Below, in pieces: positions 1 to 5,236 of a stretch of 5,236 nucleotides of DNA (position 1 is the stretch's first letter; each line of letters opens with the position of its first letter). The notes beneath the pieces are model-generated. The model was not told the origin of the DNA, did not search any database, and saw only the letters and a program-made list of their open reading frames with translations. Location of the stretch: the NCBI GenBank assembly GCA_016765335.1, contig JAESQE010000154.1:2641-7876 (forward strand), read 5' to 3'. Made by a program: the position numbers and the translations under genes. Source of the DNA: Planctomycetaceae bacterium (lineage in GTDB: Bacteria > Planctomycetota > Planctomycetia > Planctomycetales > Planctomycetaceae).

Positions 1-157
1 GACCATGGCGTAAAGAGCGATTTCTCAGAAGTACCCAAAAAAAGCAAAGTATGAGCGAATCAAACACTACCAGCGAGATGTGAATCCAGATGAAAATCCA
101 ATCGTTCGAAATCATTATTGCTTGCCTAACTTTTGCCGCAACACCATGTCACACTGA
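1..157 (+). other. Possible 3' end of a convergent plus-strand gene (unresolved)
   Basis: All three plus-strand frames stay open or reopen near the left edge, so the tail of a gene that begins outside the window is possible. Frame 1 reads DHGVKSDFSEVPKKSKV and stops at 52-54. Frame 3 reads a basic stretch starting PWRKERFLRSTQKKQ and stops at 81-83. Frame 2 has a stop at 11-13 and is then open to a TGA at 155-157, but it lacks a credible start. None of the three matches a family I recognise. The lysine-rich ending of frame 1 is the kind of C-terminus many secreted planctomycete proteins have, but that is weak evidence. A convergent gene here would fit the terminator at 371-410, which could serve both strands. 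Only the sequence to the left can decide which frame, if any, is coding. Confidence 0.25.
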
Positions 158-205
158 ACGGTTAACGTAAACAATCAATCGGATCAGTTTACCAAGAACT
201 CCAGC

Positions 206-236
206 CCCTAGTGTACCATTCGACCGAGGTACAGGG
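206..236. repeat. Inverted repeat / hairpin with internal bulge
   Basis: A perfect 6 bp stem pairs tgtacc (212-217) with ggtaca (228-233). It is flanked by three further G-C pairs, 206-208 with 234-236, across a three-base bulge (209-211). The loop is 10 nt. It lies directly before the larger GC-rich inverted repeat at 239-274, and the two may be parts of one element. There is no T-tract on either side, so a terminator role is unlikely. Confidence 0.4.
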
Positions 237-238
237 AA

Positions 239-274
239 GGCCGTAGGCCGGAACAAGCAGAGCGAAGTTCCGGC
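239..274. repeat. GC-rich inverted repeat resembling a dispersed planctomycete intergenic repeat
   Basis: A perfect 8 bp inverted repeat, gccggaac (247-254) and gttccggc (267-274), surrounds the 12 nt loop aagcagagcgaa. Just before it, ggcc-gta-ggcc (239-249) is itself self-complementary. From memory, the phrase taggccggaacaagcg...gttccggca occurs many times in intergenic DNA of several planctomycete genomes. That resemblance is recalled and was not searched. The element sits between the end of the minus-strand unit and whatever lies to the left, the usual setting for REP-like or other non-autonomous dispersed repeats. Its function is unknown. Confidence 0.45.
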
Positions 275-370
275 AAATGCAACTGACTCTCAAGCGAAGT
301 TGGGTGCCACTGGAATTGGAAATGAATAATAATTCGGCGGGTGTGTTTTGCAATTGAGTTCAGACCAAAT

Positions 371-410
371 AAAAAAACAGCCGAGCAGGATAAAACCTGG
401 TCGGCTGTTT
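371..410 (-). terminator. Rho-independent terminator of the DUF1501 gene
   Basis: A perfect 10 bp stem pairs aaacagccga (375-384) with tcggctgttt (401-410). After one G-G mismatch (385/400) the stem continues as cagg/cctg (386-389 with 396-399), closed by a 6 nt loop, ataaaa. Read on the minus strand, the hairpin runs straight into seven T residues (complement of 371-377). This is the classic layout of an intrinsic terminator, placed 31 nt after the DUF1501 stop codon. On the plus strand the stem is followed by tttgcgttt, a poorer U-tract, so it might also weakly end a convergent transcript. Confidence 0.9.
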
Positions 411-441
411 GCGTTTAGTAATGTCTGTGCTTATCAAGAAC

Positions 442-1914
442 TTAAGCAAAGATGCCTGAGATCTTTTGAGCTTTGACCAACTCGCGAGGCTGATTCAAGT
501 GATTGTAAACTATCGTTTCAGGATCGATACCAAATGAGTGGTAGATTGAAGCGAGCAATTCGCCGGGATGAACCGGATTTTCCAGTGGTGCTGAAGCTGT
601 TTTGTCAGACTTACCGTAGACAAGACCTCGCTTCATTCCAGCTCCTGCAACCAATGCAGTGTAGCAGTAAGGCCAGTGATCCCGACCATCTGCTGAGTTA
701 CTGTTACCCGAAGTACTGATTCCTTTTTGAGGAGATCGTCCGAATTCCCCAACAGCAACAACCAGGGTCTCTTCCAGCATTCCTCGGTCATCAAGATCGG
801 AAATTAATCCCGAAAGTCCTTGATCCAGCATCGGCCCGGAACGATTTTTCATGCGATCAGACAAGCCCGTGTGATGGTCCCAGGAGTGATTGTCCGAGTT
901 AGCCACTTTGGGCCAAATAACTTCGACCACTTTAGTTCCTGCTTCAACAAGTCGTCTTGCCAACAGGCAGCTTTGACCAAAAGTATTGCGTCCGTACAAG
1001 TCTCGAACTTCAGGAGTTTCCCGCTCGATCATGAACGCATCACGAGCCTGACCAGAAACGATCAGATTCAAGGCTCGGTCGTAGTATTCATTCAAATTGG
1101 ACTTGGCAACCGCACGATCAATATCGGGCATCAAACCGTTAATCGCATCACGCAGCTTCGCACGACGCTCCAGACGTGAGGCATAAACTTCGGGACGCAG
1201 TTTGAGATCGTCAATTTTAATACGATCCATTTTATTCATGTCCATGTCGTCGCCATCTGGGTAAAGGGTATAAGGATCAAAGCCCTTGCCCAGGAAACCA
1301 GCTGTTCCCCCTTTGCCGACAACGTTACTTTCCTGAAGTGGTCGTGGAAGCATCACAAACGGAAGCATCGGTTTTTGTGTTGGCTGCATACGAATAATGT
1401 TTGAACCAAAATTCGGGAAGTCTTTTGGGCTGGGAGGTTCCAACTGACCTGAAGGACTCACCTTGTCGGTTGTGTAACCTGTCATCATTTGATAAATCGC
1501 AGCCGTATGATTGAACAACCCGTTGGGGGTATAGCTCATCGAGCGGATCAGCGTTGTTTTATCAAGCACTTTGGCAAGCTTCGGGAGAATTTCCGTCACT
1601 TGTACGCCAGGTAGCACGGTATCAATCGGTTTGAATGTACTGCGAACTTTATCAGGAGCATCCTGCTTCGGATCCCACAGGTCGAGATGACTGGGACCAC
1701 CTTGCAGATAAACCAGAATAATACTTTTGGCTTTGCCCCATCCCGGGCCACCATGAGCTTCTTTACTGGCAGCCGAGGCTGCTTGCATTTGCAGCAAGGA
1801 ACCCAGCCCCATGCCTAACATTCCCGAGCCACCAACGCGTAACACATCTCGACGAGTGACACTCAGATGAGAATCACACAAATCTTTGCCCGCCTGGCCT
1901 TTAATCGTAAACAT
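442..1914 (-). CDS. Tat-exported DUF1501 family protein (alkaline phosphatase/sulfatase-like fold)
   Basis: This protein belongs to DUF1501 (PF07394), a family in the alkaline phosphatase/sulfatase superfamily whose substrate is unknown. The start is taken as ATG at 1914, giving 490 aa, because GGAG at 1926-1923 lies 8 nt before it. The upstream TTG at 1920 is only 2 nt from GGAG. The N-terminus has a twin-arginine signal, TRRDVL near residue 20, followed by a glycine/leucine-rich hydrophobic stretch to about residue 41 and an AASAA region suited to cleavage. The family hallmarks appear in order: [12 protein letters not shown] (about 72-83), [12 protein letters not shown] (135-146), [16 protein letters not shown] (317-332), DNHSWDHH (341-348), GEFGRSP (389-395), GRDHWP (410-415) and the C-terminal [17 protein letters not shown] (449-465). 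The D/H-rich motifs probably bind the metal ions. The length is normal for the family and the frame is intact. It lies downstream of the DUF1549/DUF1553 gene on the same strand and probably acts outside the cytoplasm as its partner. A hydrolase activity is inferred from the fold only. Confidence 0.93.
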   Translation of the reverse strand: MFTIKGQAGKDLCDSHLSVTRRDVLRVGGSGMLGMGLGSLLQMQAASAASKEAHGGPGWGKAKSIILVYLQGGPSHLDLWDPKQDAPDKVRSTFKPIDTVLPGVQVTEILPKLAKVLDKTTLIRSMSYTPNGLFNHTAAIYQMMTGYTTDKVSPSGQLEPPSPKDFPNFGSNIIRMQPTQKPMLPFVMLPRPLQESNVVGKGGTAGFLGKGFDPYTLYPDGDDMDMNKMDRIKIDDLKLRPEVYASRLERRAKLRDAINGLMPDIDRAVAKSNLNEYYDRALNLIVSGQARDAFMIERETPEVRDLYGRNTFGQSCLLARRLVEAGTKVVEVIWPKVANSDNHSWDHHTGLSDRMKNRSGPMLDQGLSGLISDLDDRGMLEETLVVAVGEFGRSPQKGISTSGNSNSADGRDHWPYCYTALVAGAGMKRGLVYGKSDKTASAPLENPVHPGELLASIYHSFGIDPETIVYNHLNQPRELVKAQKISGIFA

Positions 1915-1920
1915 ATTCAA

Positions 1921-1926
1921 TTCTCC
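1921..1926 (-). promoter_or_regulatory. Ribosome binding site that decides the DUF1501 start
   Basis: On the minus strand GGAGAA (1926-1921) is a good Shine-Dalgarno core. The GGAG part is 8 nt from the ATG at 1914-1912 and only 2 nt from the in-frame TTG at 1920-1918. The spacing favours ATG and removes two residues (M-N) from the longest reading. Confidence 0.7.
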
Positions 1927-1964
1927 ATCAGCTAAAGGGGAGTAAGACGCATTCGCATATTTGT

Positions 1965-2026
1965 TTGCACGTTGCAGCCTCTTAAGTCCTTGTCAGTACA
2001 AGGCCACGAGTGACAGCTTCGTGCAA
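1965..2026 (-). other. Inverted-repeat cluster, candidate structured 5' leader
   Basis: Three pairings are visible. The outer one joins ttgcacg (1965-1971) to cgtgcaa (2020-2026), 7 bp. Inside it is a compact hairpin, ccttgt (1988-1993) with acaagg (1998-2003), 6 bp with a 4 nt loop. A third, cacga (2005-2009) with tcgtg (2019-2023), shares bases 2020-2023 with the outer stem, so the two cannot form together. The cluster lies 39 nt upstream of the ribosome binding site of the DUF1501 gene. It matches no riboswitch family I know. Chance pairing is possible for stems this short. Confidence 0.3.
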
Positions 2027-2079
2027 GTATTAATTGAGTTTGGTATTAGAATAACTTAATCCAAGATCAATGAGTTATT

Positions 2080-2109
2080 AAAAGATTGCTGCCGAAACTT
2101 TCGCAGCAA
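2080..2109 (-). terminator. Weak terminator-like hairpin after the DUF1549/DUF1553 gene
   Basis: Outer stem: ttgctg (2086-2091) with cagcaa (2104-2109). Inner stem: cgaa (2093-2096) with ttcg (2100-2103), after a one-base bulge (2092). Together they make a compact hairpin of about 10 bp with a 3 nt loop. On the minus strand it begins 7 nt after the stop codon and is followed by TCTTTT, a short and interrupted U-tract. This could stop part of the transcripts or protect the 3' end of the upstream message, and it would let the two genes be expressed at different levels. It is clearly weaker than the terminator at 371-410. Confidence 0.45.
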
Positions 2110-2116
2110 CAACATG

Positions 2117-5100
2117 TTATCTGTTGAATAAGAATGCTGGACTGTTAATCAAAGCCCAGGTGACGTCTTGAGCCACTGTTAATCGCTTATTGACTAACAG
2201 CTTATTACTCATATCGACATCTTTCCGCAGCTGAATCAGTGCAGGATCGTCAGAAACCACAACTTGAGTCAACTTCAGGCTCTCTTGAAAAACAGTCAAT
2301 TTAGGATCAACAGGTAACGGTTTGTTCGCTGCTGCCAACGCGGCTTGCTTTTTAGCCAACTCGGCATCAGTCCGCTTAAACAAATCAAACAATGTCGCAA
2401 CTTGCGTTTCAGTCCGCTTTTCTTTCGGAATGTTGAGCACTTCTGCGATGTGTAAAGGAGAACCAAGTGGAATAGTTCCCTGAGATGTTGTCAGAGAAAT
2501 CCGGAAGCGACCAAGCCAGTGTTCCTTTCCCTGGTACCGTTGATGCAGCACAATTTTGAGCTGAATCTTTCCTGGACATTCGAGCGGTTTTTTGAACTCA
2601 AACGTTGCCCAGTGCATTTTACCTGCTTGCGGAGAGACAGCCCATCCGTTGCTGTTTGCATCCATTTTACCATCAATGGCAGTTTTAATATCGAAAGATG
2701 CCTGGCTGAAATCTGCTTGTGCTTTGTGCAACTCCTGTTTGACAAATTCATTTGGTTTCAAACTGTAAGCAGAAAAGACTTCGAATCCAGTCAGCACAAA
2801 ATTACCATCCGGTGGCAACCCAGGTCCATTGTGAGGTAAAGAAGGATCAGTCAGAGCTTCAATTTGAATGCCGGTGATATTGGACAGCTCGGTTTCAGCA
2901 ATCAATTCATAATTCCCTTGCCCTTTTTTCAAAGTGGCAAGGATCGAACCATCATCAAGTTGCTTAAGCTCGGCTTTGTTGCTGGCGGTCATTTTTGTTG
3001 GCTTCAAAACAGTCCACGGTATTAAGGATGCTTTTTGCTGTTCTTCCCACTTGGCGAAAGGTTCTTGCATCAAGGCTTGATAATCGGCCAATTGTTTTTG
3101 AGCAGTAACAATCCGTGTTTCTCGATCCTTTTTATCCTTTGCAACACGAGGTGCACTTTCCTGCTGATAGGCCTTGAGTGCGGCTTCTGCTTTGGTAATT
3201 GAAGCTAGTCTTTGCTGTTCTTTTTGTGCTCTAATCGGCTTCCACCAGGTTTCTTTTTCGGTAGTCTGCTTCACAAGTAATTCGTGAGAAGGGACAACAC
3301 CTTCAAATGAAGGCAGCACCGTTGCAATTTCTTTCTCGGTGACAGGCCGATTCAATATTCGAAGGAATAGTTCGTTAATCAGTTCCTTGTTGTCTGTCGT
3401 TGATTTCACCAATTCGGGCAGTGCATTGGTCGGGTCTGCAATTGCTGAGGCAACTGTTGGACCAGAAACCATAGCCATCACGGGGCCAAGTTGCACTTCG
3501 TTAATTCGTTCGCATTCGCAAGAACTTTCTCGCGTTGGGCGTCCCAGACTATTCAAAAATCCGTCTGCCAATTTGATCTGAACATCAGCCAATGCAGCTG
3601 CCCGTGTTCCAGCGGGCACACCTGGGATTTTTGTCTGTGATCCGGTCACCAGGTGAATCGCATCAAAGAGAGTTTCAGCTGGCAGTCGGCGAGCTTCTGC
3701 ATGTGAGAAGTTGATGTGATCATCTTCATTCCATCGGTTAGTAGCCAACGAAAGTTGATAAGTGCGAGACTTGCAAATCAAACGCATCACGTGCTGAACA
3801 TCGAATTTACTGTCAATAAATTCTTGAGCCAGATAGTCAAGCAGCTCGGGATTGGTCGGAGGATTGCCTGCTCGAATATCATCGATCGGCTCGATAATCC
3901 CGACACCAAACATGTAACCCCAAAGTCGGTTCACATAACTTCGTGCAAAGTAGGAATTATCGGGAGAGGAAATCCAGGCGGCCATTTGTTGCCTGCGTGT
4001 TGCGTTTTCAGGAACTTCAAATTTGCTGTGGTAAGGGAACGTAGGTGCCACGATTTCCTGGGTTCGAAGATGCGTCATCTCTCCAGTCGTCTTATCACTT
4101 ACAATTTCATAAAGAGGTTTTCCAGCTTCAACAGCAGATCCTCCCAAGTTTTTGCCTTTACTTTCCGGTGCTCTTTTCAACTCATACTGAGAGAAAAATG
4201 CAGCTGTCTGGTAATATTGATCCTGCGTCCATCGTTCAAATGGATGGTCATGACATTTATTGCAATTGAAACGTACTCCCAGGAACAACTGGGTTGTGTT
4301 TTCCATGGTGCCTTCTGCATCCCGCAAAATTTTGCAGTAAGAAGCAGGAGGGTTCGCTTTGTTTGAGCCGGATGCGGTGATGAGTTCACGCACAAACTGA
4401 TCGTAAGGCCGATTCGAAGAGATCTGCTCCCGAATCCATCCGCGAAACAGAGTTGCTCCTTCGCGACCCAGGAACTTACCGTTAACCTGCAACAGGTCTG
4501 CCCATTTATTGGTCCACTGCTCAACATAATCTTCAGAGCCAACCAGGTAATCAACCAAGGCATCTCGTTTTGTGTGAGAAGGTCTCTCGTCAGCCAAAAA
4601 CGTTTTGACCGCAGAAATCGATGGCGGCAGACCAGTCATATCCAAAGTGACCCTGCGGATGTACTCTGCATCGGTACAAACATCTGAAGGAAGGATTTTC
4701 AATCGATTCCACTTCGCAGCGGTCAGTTCATCAATACGGTTATAAAATTCTGGTTCAGACCATTTGAACTCACTACGATCTCCCATCACTGTTAACGTGG
4801 TTGCAGAATAGGAACCTTCGTAACGAGCAAGAATCGGAGCTTCGCCACGTCTGACTGCAATCAAAAGTCCAGAGTCGTTCGCTTCAGCAACTTCTGAGTT
4901 ACCACTTTCAATAAATGCTTCTCGCGTAACATCACGAGTACTTCCATCTGAATGAGTGGCAATCACTCGAATCTGTTGCAAAGAATTAACCGTTTGAATG
5001 ACCGGATTCTTAGGGAACACTTCGATGCTGGTCACACGAGGAAGATCGAAACTCAGCTTTGCACCGTTTGCAATCCAAGTTCGCATAATCCGGTAGTATT

Positions 5101-5236
5101 TATGATCAACTGTTGTCAATTGCCCTCCTGAATGAGGGACTCCGCCAATCGCTTTCAAAAGAGCGAGCGATTCGTCAGGCACAGCAATATTCACCCGGCG
5201 AGAAGCATGATCGTCTGTCAGGCCTCGCACATCAAG
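2117..5236 (-). CDS. Planctomycete cytochrome-like multidomain protein, DUF1549/DUF1553 with Ig-like domain (5' end cut by window)
   Basis: The frame stays open to the right edge, so the GTG at 5230 is an internal valine. The start, signal peptide and probable N-terminal haem motif lie outside. Counting from that valine, residues 1-58 look like the end of a PSCyt1 (DUF1-type planctomycete cytochrome) domain ([19 protein letters not shown]). Residues 65-150 form an Ig-like, Big_2-type domain ([10 protein letters not shown]). Residues 158-350 are DUF1549/PSCyt2, with [10 protein letters not shown] at 323-332 giving a CXXCH haem-binding motif (C323, C326, H327). From about 408 comes DUF1553/PSD1 ([33 protein letters not shown] at 619-628). 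Then follow a K/Q/A-rich coiled coil (about 655-735) and a galactose-binding-like module (about 737-915, AIDGK...[16 protein letters not shown]). The last residues, [16 protein letters not shown], are the usual DUF1553 ending. The protein is probably exported and may tether to polysaccharide or pass electrons; no activity is established. It lies upstream of, and on the same strand as, the DUF1501 gene. Confidence 0.92.
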   Translation of the reverse strand, partial: LDVRGLTDDHASRRVNIAVPDESLALLKAIGGVPHSGGQLTTVDHKYYRIMRTWIANGAKLSFDLPRVTSIEVFPKNPVIQTVNSLQQIRVIATHSDGSTRDVTREAFIESGNSEVAEANDSGLLIAVRRGEAPILARYEGSYSATTLTVMGDRSEFKWSEPEFYNRIDELTAAKWNRLKILPSDVCTDAEYIRRVTLDMTGLPPSISAVKTFLADERPSHTKRDALVDYLVGSEDYVEQWTNKWADLLQVNGKFLGREGATLFRGWIREQISSNRPYDQFVRELITASGSNKANPPASYCKILRDAEGTMENTTQLFLGVRFNCNKCHDHPFERWTQDQYYQTAAFFSQYELKRAPESKGKNLGGSAVEAGKPLYEIVSDKTTGEMTHLRTQEIVAPTFPYHSKFEVPENATRRQQMAAWISSPDNSYFARSYVNRLWGYMFGVGIIEPIDDIRAGNPPTNPELLDYLAQEFIDSKFDVQHVMRLICKSRTYQLSLATNRWNEDDHINFSHAEARRLPAETLFDAIHLVTGSQTKIPGVPAGTRAAALADVQIKLADGFLNSLGRPTRESSCECERINEVQLGPVMAMVSGPTVASAIADPTNALPELVKSTTDNKELINELFLRILNRPVTEKEIATVLPSFEGVVPSHELLVKQTTEKETWWKPIRAQKEQQRLASITKAEAALKAYQQESAPRVAKDKKDRETRIVTAQKQLADYQALMQEPFAKWEEQQKASLIPWTVLKPTKMTASNKAELKQLDDGSILATLKKGQGNYELIAETELSNITGIQIEALTDPSLPHNGPGLPPDGNFVLTGFEVFSAYSLKPNEFVKQELHKAQADFSQASFDIKTAIDGKMDANSNGWAVSPQAGKMHWATFEFKKPLECPGKIQLKIVLHQRYQGKEHWLGRFRISLTTSQGTIPLGSPLHIAEVLNIPKEKRTETQVATLFDLFKRTDAELAKKQAALAAANKPLPVDPKLTVFQESLKLTQVVVSDDPALIQLRKDVDMSNKLLVNKRLTVAQDVTWALINSPAFLFNR

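Larger units (their letters stand above)
158..370. other. Non-coding intergenic region rich in short inverted repeats
   Basis: No open frame of useful length with a start codon is visible on either strand. The stretch contains several short inverted repeats in a row. They are gtaaac/gtttac at 167-172 and 187-192, tgtacc/ggtaca at 212-217 and 228-233 (with ccc/ggg outside it at 206-208 and 234-236), gccggaac/gttccggc at 247-254 and 267-274, and caact/agttg at 280-284 and 298-302. None is followed by a run of T on either strand, so they do not look like intrinsic terminators. No promoter or ribosome binding site stands out. Confidence 0.55.
1915..2116 (-). other. Spacer between the two genes: AT-rich leader with inverted repeats
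   Basis: About 200 bp separate the stop codon of the DUF1549/DUF1553 gene from the DUF1501 start. No gene is visible on either strand. The spacer is long for an operon joint. It contains a hairpin right after the upstream stop (2086-2109), an AT-rich central part (about 2028-2085) and an inverted-repeat cluster (1965-2026). A promoter for the DUF1501 gene could lie in the AT-rich part, but I could not find a -35/-10 pair with convincing match and spacing, so none is annotated. Confidence 0.6.

Noticed and set aside
167..192. gtaaac/gtttac inverted repeat as a terminator for a convergent plus-strand gene
   Set aside because: The stem is only 6 bp and AT-rich, the loop is 14 nt, and no T-tract follows on either strand.
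820..1179. A 119-codon plus-strand frame inside the DUF1501 gene
   Set aside because: It is antisense to well-conserved DUF1501 motifs and has no ribosome binding site or family resemblance of its own.
1917..1928. A three-codon upstream mini-ORF (ATG GAG AAT TGA, minus strand) overlapping the DUF1501 start
   Set aside because: Its ATG overlaps the ribosome binding site of the main gene and it has no ribosome binding site of its own. Such short frames arise easily by chance.
2030..2080. Possible promoter in the AT-rich part of the spacer (TTGATC with TAATAC, or TATTCT alone, minus strand)
   Set aside because: The -10 candidates match at only 3-4 of 6 positions. The best -10 has no -35 at proper spacing, and planctomycete promoters are poorly defined.
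3716..4366. A 216-codon open frame on the plus strand
   Set aside because: It lies wholly antisense to the DUF1549/DUF1553 coding region, which has clear family motifs throughout. The translation has no recognisable domain, so it is a shadow frame.
4177..4563. A 128-codon minus-strand frame inside the cytochrome-like gene
   Set aside because: It overlaps the main frame in a different register over a conserved DUF1549 region that includes the CXXCH motif. It is not a frameshifted continuation, because the main frame is intact on both sides.
1..5236. CRISPR array, insertion sequence, tRNA or defence genes
   Set aside because: I saw no regularly spaced direct repeats, no transposase motifs, no terminal inverted repeats with target duplications and no tRNA-like cloverleaf. 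The content is fully accounted for by two typical planctomycete genes and their spacers.

Overview
The window looks like a piece of a planctomycete chromosome (order Planctomycetales, moderate GC). The evidence is its two large genes. One is a multidomain protein with the PSCyt/DUF1549-DUF1553 architecture, and the other is a Tat-exported DUF1501 protein. This pairing is expanded almost exclusively in Planctomycetes and a few related phyla. I cannot name the genus from sequence alone.

Both genes lie on the minus strand, so transcription runs from right to left. The DUF1549/DUF1553 gene comes first and occupies 2117-5236. It is cut by the right edge, so its start codon, signal peptide and probable first haem domain lie outside. 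A 196-202 bp AT-rich spacer follows, with a hairpin just after the stop codon and a second cluster of inverted repeats. Next is the DUF1501 gene, best started at the ATG at 1914 rather than the TTG at 1920, ending at 442. A strong intrinsic terminator at 371-410 closes the unit. The remaining 370 bases on the left carry no convincing complete gene. They hold a run of small inverted repeats, one of which resembles a dispersed planctomycete repeat, and perhaps the last codons of a convergent plus-strand gene.

Working model (inference): the two genes form one transcription unit, possibly with reduced read-through at the spacer hairpin. The first encodes an exported c-type-cytochrome-like scaffold with an Ig-like domain, a CXXCH haem site and a galactose-binding-like module. 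The second encodes an exported metal-dependent enzyme of the alkaline phosphatase/sulfatase fold. Such pairs are often suggested to act on complex extracellular polysaccharides, but no reaction has been shown for either family.

The most interesting structural point is that the DUF1553 domain appears split. Its usual C-terminal ending sits at the very end of the protein, separated from the rest of the domain by roughly 380 residues of coiled coil and galactose-binding-like sequence. I found no defence system, mobile element, CRISPR array, tRNA or rRNA.
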